NCBI GenBank assembly: GCA_963575745.1
Contig: CAUYUJ010017860.1
Coordinates: forward strand, 230,188-294,187
Length of the DNA: 64,000 bases
From: Prorocentrum cordatum
Lineage: Eukaryota; Sar; Dinophyceae; Prorocentrales; Prorocentraceae
Reading direction: 5' to 3'
Within the stretch, counting starts at the first letter, position 1, and every line of letters starts with the position of its first letter. The position numbers and the translations under genes were made by a program. The notes under the pieces are model-generated. The model saw nothing but the letters and a program-made list of their open reading frames with translations, was not told the origin of the DNA and ran no database searches. Positions 55,010 through 64,000 of this stretch are shown here, in pieces.

Positions 55010-55945
55010 AGGAGGAGGAAGAGGAGGAGAACGACGACGATGAGGACGAGGAGGAAAGAGAAGGAGGAGGAAGACCAGTGTCAACCCAAGAGCCATCAAC
55101 GATGTTGGAATAAACCCTCCCTCTATGCTCCATCTTCATAGGTCTCTACAGCGGTTAATTTCCATTGGAGGAACTGCGTCTTTGGAAGACAACCGTTTAA
55201 AGACCCTGAAGCATGCCAAAACATGGTTCTCGGGATTTCAACGCCACGGATCAACCCGAGCGTTGCGCCTTGACAATCCTGAACCGTGCCAGAGCACCAT
55301 TCCTGGGAATTCAAGACAGCGAACCGATATAACTGTTGCACCCGCATCATCCTGAATCCTTTCGAAACACCATTTCTGGCACGTTGATGATGGGAAACCG
55401 TGAAGCCCTTGCAAATTGTTAAAACGCGTGTGCGCCGCGCTAAAGCGAGAACCACATTTTGAAAAGGAGCCGCCCTCAATCCGTGAAGCTCTTGCAAATG
55501 TTAAAAACGAATGTGCGCCGCGCTAAAGCGAAAACGACCCGCCCTCCAATCCGTGAAACTTCTGCAATTGTTTAAAGCGAGCGTGCGTCGCGCTAAGGCG
55601 AGAACCACATTTTGAAAAGGAGCCGCTCTCAATCCGTGAAAATCCTGCAATCTTTTAAGCGACTGTGCGCCGCGCTACTGGGAGAGCCACATTTTGAAAA
55701 CGACCCGCCCTCAATCCGTGAAACTCTTGCAAGTTTCTAAAACGAATGTGCGCCGCGCTCAGGCGAGAGCCACATTTTGAAAACCACCTGCCTTCAATCA
55801 ATAAAACTTTTGCAAGTTTTTCAGCTTCAGCCATAAATTGCAAGGAAGTCTCAGGCGAGACGCCCGGCCCGCCCTAAAAACGGGGTGCGACAGGGAGAAA
55901 TTTAAGAAAAAGGAATGGAGAAGGAGGAGGAGGAGGAGGAGGAGG
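55010..55945 (+). repeat. Element M3
   Basis: (GGA)n 55010-55075 with GAC steps, head (GAGCCATCAACGATGTTGGA, 55090), A units 55200-55420 (CCGTGCCAGAGCACCATTCC), five B units (55423-55815; ATGTGCGCCGCGCTAAAGCG, CACATTTTGAAAACGACC, CCCTCAATCCGTGAAACT), tail 55840-55905 (AGACGCCCGGCCCGCC, GTGCGACAGGGAGAAATTTA), then (GGA)n. The second B unit lacks about 12 bp. It lies 46 kb from M1 and M2 and is the best-preserved copy. Confidence 0.88.
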
Positions 55946-56824
55946 AAAAAGAGAATGACGAGGAGGACGACGACAAGGCTCGGGTGCGCGAGAGAGGGGG
56001 GGATCGGCTGCCGGGGAGAGGGGGCCACAGGAGGAGGAGGGGGGTAGCGCACCATGGCGCGAGGCACGCGGGCGCACGAGGAAGGGGGGGGGGGGAGGGG
56101 GGGCGCAGGGAACGCAGAGGAAGAAGAGGGGGCCCTGAGGTCTGGGACGCTTCGTGGCCCCAGTCCTCGCCTTCCCCTGCGACGCCCTCGAGGGGAGAGG
56201 AGTAAAGGTGACCCGGGGACTCCGAGGTCCCAATCGTTGCAATGCTGGCGCCCCATGCCCTCTCCACCCCTCCGCTGGGGACCAGCCTCTCGCCCCGCAG
56301 CTCGGAGACGCCCTTCAGGGCCGAGGATGACGGAAAGACTGCGCGTCGTTTTTCTTCAAGACGCTGGGCCCGTGTCCCCCAAGAGGCCCAGAAAGGGTCA
56401 GAAGGCGGTCCTAAGCCGCCATCCTCGACCCTCAAACAACGACGACTCAGATCTCAGGCGCGTTTCGGGATCCTCCAAAGGAGGGGGGCCCCTGAGGGGG
56501 GCATGAATTCGATCCGCTGGTGCACCGCACTGCCGCAAACATAATTCCCCCCCGCGTACCCCATCTATCCGCAACTATTGGGAGCTGCCGGCGGCTGGGG
56601 GGCATCTGTTTTGGTCGGGAGCGCGCAAACATGGATTAGCGATCTATGGATTTGGCGCGCGGTCGGGGGAGGTGCCCTCTTGGTGCCGCCTCATTCGGCG
56701 GCGGAAATCCGCGATTTCCCCTGAAAACGGGACTCGTCGCTAATCCACACACCCCTCATCCATGTTTGTGATCGCCAAATTTGGGAAGTTCGGTGCCAAA
56801 ACCGATCGAACTCACCCGGAGGAC
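55946..56824. other. Unassigned GC-rich region with a partial S-like stretch (56330-56450)
   Basis: GTCGTTTTTCTTCAAGACGC and CCCAAGAGGCCCAGAAAGG resemble parts of S. No gene is seen. Confidence 0.4.
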
Positions 56825-57520
56825 AAGAAGGAAGAGGAGGAGGGGGGGGGAGGGAGGAGGAGGAGGAGGAGGAGGAGGAGGGGAGGAGGAGGGAGGAGGA
56901 GGAGGAGGAGGAGGATGGAGTAGGAGGAGGTGGTAGGAGGAGGAGGAGGATGAGGAGGAGGGAGAGGAGGAGGACGAGGAGGAGGGGAGGAGGCGGGGAG
57001 GAGGCGGGAGGAGGAGGAGGAGAGGAGTGGAGGAGGAGGAAGAGAAGAAACGAACGTCGCCTGTAGAGGAGAGGAGAGGAGGAAGAGGAGGAGATGGAGG
57101 GAGGAGGATGAGGAGGATCGAAGACGGGAGGGAGGAGGAAGGACAATCGGAGGAGGAGGGGGTGGAGGAGGAGGAGGAGGAGGTGTGGGAGGAGGATGGA
57201 GGAGGAGGAGGAAGGAGGAGGAGGGGAGGAGGAGGTGGGGGAGGTGGAGGAGGAGGAGGAGGAGGACGAGGAGGAGGAGGGAGGACGAGGTGGAGGTGGG
57301 GGATGAGGGAAGAGAAGGAGCCGAAACGTGCACTCAACCAGGAGGAGAAGTGAGGTGGAGGGAGGAGGAGGCGGAGCAAGGAGAAGGAGGTCTGGAGGAG
57401 GAGGAGGAGGACGGCGGAGGAGGTGGAGGAGGCAGGAGGAGGAGGAGGTCGAAGACGAGGAGGTGGATCGGAGGCGGAGGAGGGGAGGAGGCGGTGGGAG
57501 GAGGAGGAGGAGGAGGAGGC
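56825..57520. repeat. (GGA)n polypurine tract, about 700 bp
   Basis: The longest GGA tract of the window, imperfect, with AGAGGAGG steps. Frames on both strands are Gly/Glu/Arg or Ser/Pro/Leu repeats. Confidence 0.93.
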
Positions 57521-57930
57521 ACCCCCCCCCTCTGTGGGACTTCGAGCTTCGATGGCTCCGCGGCGCGTGGGCCCCCAGACCTCTCGGCCCTCTTCCCCTC
57601 CAGGGGCCGCCTCTGCACCCCGAGGCGTTGTTCTTTTTACTGGCGGCCCCAAATCCCGAGTAGGTATCTCCTCCTCTCTCATCTTACCCTCCTCCTCCCT
57701 CGTCCTCCTCCTCCTCTCCACTCATCCCCCTCCTCCTCCTATCACATCCTCTCTCCTCCTCCTTACTTCTCCTCATATCTCCTCCTTCCTCCTCCCTCCT
57801 CCTACCTCTTCCTCCTCTCCTACTCCCTCCACCATCCTTCCTCCCCCTCTCCTCCTTCACTCCTCCTCTCCTTCCCCTCCTCCTACCCCCCTCATTCTTC
57901 CTTCCTCCTCCTCCTCCTCCTCCTGCCCCC
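57521..57930. repeat. Short GC-rich spacer and (TCC)n pyrimidine tract (57660-57930)
   Basis: The pyrimidine tract faces the preceding GGA tract across about 140 bp, so the two form a long imperfect inverted repeat. Confidence 0.85.
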
Positions 57931-58150
57931 ACTGGAGGCTCCCCCAAAAATGGCGGCAGGCCCGCCGTTTTGGTTTTTTCGAGGCGCTAGGTGTCCGCCC
58001 AGACCTCGTCGCGCTGCGAAAAAATACGCGACGGAAGGTTTGTCGTCACTTTCGGCCTCCGGCGGCCCTTCCTGGGCCTCCAACGGCCCTTCCGGCGGAC
58101 CTCTGGGGGTCGACGTCGTGAAAAAACACGACGTCGGGGGTCTGGGTGGG
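57931..58150 (+). repeat. Repeat S copy with a perfect hairpin
   Basis: CGCGACGGAAGGTTTGTCGT, CACTTTCGGCCTCCGGCGGC, then CGACGTCGTG (58111-58120), A6, CACGACGTCG (58127-58136): a 10-bp perfect stem near the end of the repeat. Confidence 0.75.
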
Positions 58151-58540
58151 CCCGAACCCTGAAATCCGACGTTGCGAAGAAGTTGCAACATCGCGAGAAC
58201 TCGCGACAGCCCCCCGCAGCACTGTTCGAGACGGATCGAGCTGTGATAGTCCGGGGGGCCGAGAACCCCAAAATCCGATGTGTTGTTTTTGTTCAACACG
58301 CCCCCCCCCCCGAAGTCACAACATTTTCTCCAGGGCGATTTTTCTTCCCGATTAAGTTTTCGACGGTTACAAAATTGCGACGCCAGTTTCTTTCAGGACG
58401 TCGACTCCTACTCCCAAAAATCTGAACCCACTCCCGGGAACTGGTTTCTCATCCCGAGCAGTTTCTGGACGGTCCCGAAGGTTGTTGAAGGCCAGCAGAG
58501 GCAGAAAATAACGACAAACTCCCCGTCGTGATTTTTTCGT
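58151..58540 (-). repeat. Inverted S copy (about 58375-58540) and spacer
   Basis: AACCCACTCCCGGGAACTGG, TTTCTCATCCCGAGCAG, AATAACGACAAACTCCCCGT. The spacer 58151-58370 has no gene. Confidence 0.65.
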
Positions 58541-58760
58541 GGCCCGAGGGGGTCTGTAGAGGCCCCTTATATGGGGTTCGAGTAGATGGGGTCGGAGGGG
58601 CGCGCCAGATCGGCGATGCATCGGCAATACATCGGCGATGCACCAGCGAAGCATCGTCGACATCGTCGGTGCATCGGCGACGTCGACGTGAAGCATCGGC
58701 GATGCGGCGCGATCCTCCGACCACATCCAGGAGGCTTAGAGTTTGGTGCGGGCCCCCAAA
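58541..58760. repeat. Element H2
   Basis: Left arm GAGTAGATGGGGTCGGAGGG (58580), right arm reverse complement of GGATGTGGTCGGAGGATCGC (58705-58730). The interior has GATCGGCGATGCATCGGC and related palindromes. The arms are less alike than in H1. It sits between two S copies, while H1 lies 0.4 kb from S copy 3. Confidence 0.75.
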
Positions 58761-59000
58761 GGCCGAGAAATACCGACAAACTCTCCGTCGTGATTTTTGG
58801 TCATGGCCCGAGGGGTCTGGGATCCCAAACATCCGCCGACATGATTTTGACAATCCGCGGCCACAGAGGCCCCGATTCCTTCCCCAGAGTATTTTTCGCC
58901 CTCGATGTGTGCGTGTATGTATGTATGTATGTATGTATGTATGTATGCATGCATGCATGCATGCATGTATGTATGTATGTATGTATGTATGTATATGCAG

Positions 59001-59043
<43 letters not shown>

Positions 59044-59084
59044 CCGCGCGCGCGCTACGCACGCGCTTAGATTCTAGTCGCAGA
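58761..59084. repeat. Partial S copy, then ATGT/GCAT and (TA)n tracts (58905-59040)
   Basis: S landmarks: AATACCGACAAACTCTCCGT, CATGGCCCGAGGGG. The simple repeat changes from ATGT to GCAT, back to ATGT and then to TA. Confidence 0.8.
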
Positions 59085-59655
59085 TGAGCCACGGATGCCG
59101 CTGTAAGCCTCGCTGTGGCCACAACGACGATTTCCAGCGTTCTCGGGCCCATGCCATCGACGCAAAGGAACGCGGGGCGTCACGTTCCCGCGTATCTCAC
59201 AATCTCGCTGCTGCCTTTGTTCGGTTTATCGAACTGCGCCTTTCTCTCCACTTTCACTTCCGCTCTGCCCCGTCGTGACACTCAATTGTTTTGCACACCT
59301 GTTCGGTCTCCCCATGCCTTGTCTCGCAGACATCCGCCGGCTCCTGATGTTGGGGTCGGCTCGGGGCCTCGTTGCGCGCGCGTGGGAGCGCATTGTTTTC
59401 TTCTCTCCTCTTCCTTGTGCTCCAGGCTTCTCGCTTTTCAGCGGTCGTTCAGCTGCCGGTAGTATCTGCAGAGAGCGCGCGCAGATGTCCCAGTCATCAG
59501 TTCTCTGCAATCAATTGTTGTGGAATCCGTCCACGGGAGTGGGGGAGCTTCTTTTGTGCTGGACGCCAAACATCGTGCTGGCGATAGTCGCACCCGTGGG
59601 ATCAAAAGGTTCGGGCTCACGGGGGATGCTAAAATATCTGCCTGGCAAGTCCAGT
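59085..59655 (+). other. Unassigned lower-repeat region
   Basis: Plus frames of up to 134 codons exist without motifs. CCTTGTCTCGCAG at about 59320 resembles a 3' splice site but cannot be paired with confidence. Confidence 0.35.
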
Positions 59656-60200
59656 GGATGGGGCTGCCTGGAGCTCTGACGGGGCCTCTAGCGGTACTTT
59701 CTTGGCGCTCTGACGAAGCGCTTCAGGAGGTGAAAGGGGGCACAGGGCACACAACCTGAGAAACTGTATAGTATGGCCACGCCTCGGTCGCTCGGGCGGG
59801 TCCTCCCTGCAAGGGTGGGAGGAGCAAGAAGCGCGTGACACAGTATGGCGTAGGGATGCCCAGCTCTCTCTGGCGGGGGTTTTCCTGGCGCTCTGGCGGG
59901 GCGCGCCCAGGAGGGGAGGGAGGGATCACGAAACCTGAGGATAATTATGGTATAGCCACACCCCGTGCGTTCTGACGGGGCTACCTCGGGTGCGGTGGGA
60001 GGGGCAAGACAAAACAGGGACTGTAGATGGTATAGCAACACCCCTCTCGCTCTGCCGGGGCCGCCCTTGAGGGGTGGGAAGGGCAAAACAACTTGTGATA
60101 TGATAGGGTGTAGCGATGCGCCGCTTGCTCTGGCAGGGCCTGTCTGGCGTTCTGGCGGGGCCGTCCCATGAGAGGAGGGAGGAACACGGAAGCTAAGGGG
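59656..60200 (+). repeat. 75-110-bp tandem array, about five units
   Basis: Units share GGTATAGCCACACCCC, GCTCTGGCGGGGC and GGGAGGGGCAAGA. Phase marks lie near 59770, 59850, 59945, 60028 and 60103. Confidence 0.8.
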
Positions 60201-60282
60201 TGAGGTGAGGAAGAGGAGAGAGAGGAGGGAATGGAGGCAAGGGGAGGGGGCGGGAGGGAATGAGGGACGGAGGGGGAAGCCC

Positions 60283-61460
60283 GGGCCATCTGGGCCGTCT
60301 TGGAGCGCCTTGGAGCCTCCCGCTCCCGCTCTGTGGCCCAGCTTGGGCCTGTCCTGGGGCTTTCTTGGGCCGTTAGGGGCTGCTCCTGGGCAATTTTCGG
60401 GCTCCCTGAGGCCGTCTTGGAGCTCTTTTGGGTGCCCCTTCGGCGGTCTTGGGGGCGTCTTCGAACATTCGAACGCCAGGAAGCGAAAAACATCTAACAA
60501 ACCAAAGCAAATCAATGATTTGGGCCTCTTTGGGCTCTATCGGGACGTCTCTCGGAGCTCTCTTGGGCCCTCTTGGAGGCCTCTTGGGCTGTGCGTTTGC
60601 CGTCTTGAGCTCCTCTGGGGCCACGTTGGAATCATCGGGACCGTGCTGGAACTCTTTGGGGCCTCCCACTCCCGCTTTGGGGCCCATCTTGTGCCTCTCC
60701 TGGGATTCTCTCGGGCAGTCTTGGGCTGCTCTTGGGCAGTCTTTAGGCTCTCTGGGGCCGTGTTGGGGCTTTTTGGAGCCTCTTCGGCGGTCTTGGGGCG
60801 ATCTTCGGGGCCTCTTCGGCCGTCTTGGAGCGTTGGAAGGTCGAAAACGTGAGGAAGCGAAAACGTGTTTGAAAAACTACCGGAAATCAAGGACGTGGAT
60901 CTCTTCGGGCTTTCTCGGGACGCCTCTCGGAGCTCTCTTGGGGCCTCTTGGAGGCCCCTTGGGCCGCGTATTGGCCGTCTTGGGCCCATCTGGGGCCACG
61001 TTGGGGCCATCTGGGCCGTCTTGGAGCGCCTTGGGGCCTTCCGCTCCCGCTCTGTGGCCCGGCTTGGGCCTGTCCTGGGGCTCTCCTGGGCCGTCTGAAG
61101 CTCCTCCTGGGCAATTCTCGGGCTCCCTGGGGCCGTCTCGGGGCTCTGTTGGGGGCCTCTTCGGCGGTTTGGGGGCGGTCTTGGGGGCGTCGTCGGCCGT
61201 CTTGGAGCGTCGGAAGGTCGAAAACGCGAGAAATCGAAAAACATAAAAAACAATGGAAATCAATGACTTGGGCCTCTTCGAGCTCTCTCGGGACGCCTCT
61301 CGGAGCTCTCTTGAGGCCTCTTGGAGGCCTCTTGGGCTGTGTATTTGTGGTCTGGAGGCCTTCTTGGGCCACGTTGGGGCTATCTGGGCTGTCTTGGAGA
61401 GGCTTGTCGAAGTTACCCGGGGGCTTCTGGGAGCGTCTTGGAGCTCTCTGGGGCAGTCTC
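60283..61460 (+). repeat. About 370-bp tandem array, three units
   Basis: Marks AATCAATGATTTGGGCCTCT (60508), AATCAAGGACGTGGATCTCT (60884) and AATCAATGACTTGGGCCTCT (61257) give a period of 373-376 bp. CGGAGCTCTCTTGG and TTCGGCGGTCTTGGGG recur once per unit. Within each unit the GGGCCGTCTTGG type forms a shorter period. Long frames with GLSWA/GLLG strings are repeat translations. Confidence 0.85.
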
Positions 61461-61690
61461 GGGGCTCCACGGCACGGCCCCTCCGAGGTGCTCTGGGAGC
61501 GGTCTCGGAAGCCCCGGTCCTCCCATGCGCGCTCGAGGCCCTGTCCCTGGGCGCCCGGGCCTCGTGCGCAGGGATATATATATATATGTATATATATATA
61601 TACACATATATATACATATATATACCTCCGACGACTACCCTTCGGGTGATAAGGAGGTTGTGGGGGGGGGAGGGGGGGAACCAACATCTG
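61461..61690. repeat. (TA)n/CATATA tract 61570-61630 and spacer
   Basis: Alternating TA with CATA steps, followed by TACCCTTCGGGTGATAAGG. Confidence 0.85.
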
Positions 61691-62335
61691 ACTCAATCGA
61701 TCTCACTATCGATCTCACTCAACGGGACACCACGGGACACCACGGGACACCATGGGACACCACGGGACACTTGTCGCTCTCACTATCGATCTCACTATCG
61801 GTCTCACTCAACGGGACACCACGGGACACCACGGGCCACCACGGGACACCACGGGACACCGCGGGACACTTCTCGATCTCACTATCGGTCTCACTATCGA
61901 TCTGACTATCGATCTCACTCAGCGGGACACCATAGGACACCACGGGCCACCTCGGGACACCACATCGATCTCACTATCGATATCACGATCGTTCTCACGA
62001 TCGATCTCACTCAACGTGACACCACGGGACACCTCGGGACACTTGTCGATCTCACTATCGATCTCACTGTCGATCTCACTCAACGGGACACCACGGGACA
62101 CCTCGGGGCACCACATCGATCTCAGTATCGATCTCACGATCTATCTCTCACGATTTGCACATGGATTTGCTAAGGATTTGCATGTCAATACCCACGGCGC
62201 CTTACGATTTGCACATGGATTTGCTATGGATTTGCATGTCGTCGATTTGCATTGGGGCACCAGCGGGACACCGGCGGGACACCAGCGGGACACCAGCGGG
62301 ACACCGCGGGCCGCCGGTTGCCAGGGGGGAATCAT
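61690..62335. repeat. Two-motif satellite: ATCGATCTCACT and ACGGGACACC
   Basis: Blocks of 12-bp ATCGATCTCACT alternate with blocks of 10-12-bp ACGGGACACC, about seven alternations to 62140. A 60-bp unit (GATTTGCACATGGATTTGCT then GGATTTGCATGTC) then occurs twice (62152-62242), followed by CAGCGGGACACCAG repeats to 62310. Confidence 0.9.
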
Positions 62336-63020
62336 TTGGTCTGGCCGCGGCCCAGCCACAGGAGAATTTCCTCTCGCCCGCCCACGCAGCTTCGCCTCGC
62401 CCGCACGCGCACACGCACGGCACGCACGACACGAACCCAGAACCGAAATCGATTTCCCGGTAGGAGGGGTCTTCGTTTCACGTCGGACTCACCCCCCAAC
62501 CCCCCAACCTCCGATATATATATATATATATATATATATGTTGATGGTTCCCGGGACCGATGATGGGCCCCGGAGACCGACATCCAGGAAAAACCGCCAG
62601 ACTGCAACAAAAACATCTCGGATCTCTGGGTCCTCGCACCGACGACCACGGCGACCCCGCGGCGCCCCTGCCGCGGCCCTTCGCCGCGCGCGGGCGGCTG
62701 GCCGCCGCCCCGGCGGCCGCGGGCTGCGCGCCCCGGGCGTCCGCCGCCTCGGGCGCGCCCGCCTCCGCCCGCACGAGGGCCCCGGCGATCTCCAGCACGG
62801 CCGAGCCTGGGGATCTCGTCGGGGGGCCTTGTCTGTCCCGTCGCGGCCGCATCCGTGTCGAATCCGTGTCGAATCCGTGTCGGCCTCGTCGGATCTGTGT
62901 CGAATCCGTGTCGAATCCGCGCCGACTCCACGCCAAATCCGCGTCGAGTCCGCATCGAGCCCGCGTCGGGCATAAGAAAAGAAACCAACTTTGGGACGGG
63001 CGAGGTCGATGCAACATAAG
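62336..63020. repeat. Unassigned, (TA)n 62511-62540, GC-rich block, and an 11-12-bp CGAATCCGTGT minisatellite (62848-62970)
   Basis: No gene recognised. The minisatellite drifts from GTGTCGAATCC to GCGTCGAGTCC along its length. Confidence 0.65.
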
Positions 63021-63195
63021 AGACCCCCTCGAGGCAGGTCAAAATCACGACAGGAGGCTTCTCGCTCACTTTGGGCCTCTCTGGGGGCCCTCCCTGGGCC
63101 TCGGGGCCGTCAGTTAAGCGGCTCGGGATGAGAGACCGGTCCCGGGAATGGGTCAAGGCCTCGGGGGACACATCACGAGGTCGGGAGTCTGGGGA
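63020..63195 (+). repeat. Repeat S copy
   Basis: CACGACAGGAGGCTTCTCGC, CTCACTTTGGGCCTCTCTGG, GCCTCGGGGCCGTCAGTTAA, GGTCCCGGGAATGGGTCAAG. Confidence 0.7.
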
Positions 63196-63564
63196 GGGAG
63201 GGGGGCCAAAAGGACCCCCCCAGGCATCTGGGCGACGAAAAAAAGGGCCTTACGCGATCTGACGTAGCGACCTTCCGCCGAGGTCTACGAGGCCGCCAGC
63301 GCGGCACGCCAAATTAGAGAAGAGGGCCTCACGCGCGAACTTGCGCGGGCAGCTTACGCGCCAATGTCGGTGAAGACGACCCCGTTTTTTCTCTGCGACG
63401 CTCAAGTGAGAAGGGCCCGGCCTGCTCAGAAGGCTCGGGAGCCCTCCAGTCTTCCGACAGCCTTCTGCGCCTTCCCCGAAGGCACCCCGCTCGCCGCTGA
63501 TCCATCGAGGCCAAAGTTCGCACTGGGATGAAAAACTGCCCCCGGGGCAGGGGCCATCTGTAGA
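63196..63564. other. Unassigned region sharing about 90 bp with 39627-39720
   Basis: A 159-codon minus frame (63729-63250) covers it but has no known motif and runs through the inverted repeat next to it. Confidence 0.4.
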
Positions 63565-63709
63565 CGAGTGCGTTCCACTACTCGCAAAGTGACTGCCTCG
63601 CAGATGGCCTGGATCCACCGCGGGGGATCTACTACACATTACATCAAAGCAGACATGTGTTTTTCGGGCGTTTGCGAGTAGGCACTTTGCGAGTAGTGGA
63701 ACGCGCTCG
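63565..63709. mobile_element. Short inverted-repeat element (MITE-like)
   Basis: The arms are 27 bp with one mismatch: 63565-63591 and 63683-63709 (CACTTTGCGAGTAGTGGAAC then GCGCTCG on the right). The 91-bp interior has no frame. No clear target duplication flanks it, so a simple hairpin is also possible. Confidence 0.55.
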
Positions 63710-63780
63710 GTGAACCTGGAAGAGATCAATCCGTCGGGGGTCTGGGCAAGAGGGGGTTGACCGTAGGACTGGACCGGGCT

Positions 63781-63925
63781 GGAGGAGGAGGAGGAGGAGG
63801 AGGAGGAGGAGGAGGAGGAGGAGGAGGAGGAGGAGGAGGAGGGGAGGGGCGAGGAGGGGGAGGAGGGGGAGGGGAGGAGGAGGGGCGAGCGAGGAGGAGG
63901 AGGAGGAGGAGGAGGAGGAGGAGGA
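63781..63925. repeat. (GGA)n tract
   Basis: About 60 bp pure, then GGGGA-interrupted, then pure again to 63925. Confidence 0.95.
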
Positions 63926-64000
63926 GCCCAGCGTAGGGAAGACGTCTTGTCTGGCAGAATCTACTTGGATCCGCCGCTCTCGCCAAGGGCACGAACCGAA

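Noticed and set aside
60205-61649. Several 200-300-codon frames on both strands over the 370-bp array
   Set aside because: They repeat GLSWA/RPQ-type strings with the period of the array and are equally open on both strands.

Overview
The window looks like dinoflagellate nuclear DNA, probably from a GC-rich species of Prorocentrum type (the genus is inference). The strongest reasons are two relics of the dinoflagellate spliced leader (DinoSL, ...GTAGCCATTTTGGCTCAAG) on the minus strand at 7319-7353 and 32556-32577, each exactly at the 5' end of a decayed LINE-like retroelement. Very long GGA/TCC, GAT, CAC, CGA and GA microsatellites, high GC and the lack of any intact conserved gene fit this. 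I see no rRNA, tRNA, snRNA or CRISPR array, and no intact gene whose function I can name.

Coding relics, all on the minus strand: LINE A (about 7353 to 1950) has a tandem DinoSL relic, an N-terminal region, an endonuclease remnant and a reverse transcriptase whose catalytic ADD motif now reads ADV. LINE B (15708 to 14427) keeps the region after the RT, a Cys/His cluster and a frameshifted RNase H domain. LINE C (32577 to about 27040) has a DinoSL relic, a coiled-coil plus RRM-like N-terminal region, an AP-type endonuclease start, RT fingers with motif A, and RT thumb. It has lost the centre of the palm and is interrupted by (GGA)n and (GA)n. A further retroposed-looking pseudogene of an unrecognised protein lies at 25974 to 25109, and a weak endonuclease-like relic at 13490 to 12530.

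Most of the rest is modular repeats, which I name by letter. M elements (7353-8262, 8263-9240, 55010-55945 and, inverted, 11100-11800) are about 0.7-1 kb: a head module, three 70-bp A units, three to six 83-bp B units and a tail, bounded by GGA microsatellite. P elements (36377-38289, 50415-52149) are a fixed head, (TCC)n, (CAT)n, a 90-bp satellite and a fixed tail; the second splits a GCATTGCTTT minisatellite. Q elements (36350 to 35070 inverted, 47035-48690, 48700-49775, partial 45260-45660) are a GCGCGC-rich 310-bp unit (X), a segment that can encode a small hydrophobic peptide (Y), a GGGTGGGTGGGATG link, and a CACCACGTAGATTGCA minisatellite. H elements (38653-38912, 58541-58760) are large hairpins filled with GCATCGGCGATGC. 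S repeats are about 170-bp interspersed copies (about ten).

Other satellites: AGGGCTAT (18165-19022); a 2.1-kb GTCTGGTAC array inside a (GAT)n tract and bounded by inverted repeats (21001-23131); GGGCCGTCTTGG-type low complexity at many sites; 75-110-bp and 370-bp tandem arrays at 59.66-61.46 kb; and an ATCGATCTCACT/ACGGGACACC array at 61.69-62.33 kb. The most promising undescribed material is the repeated reuse of multi-module M, P and Q elements whose modules and junctions are conserved from copy to copy, and the placement of pyrimidine tracts just 5' of the DinoSL relics.
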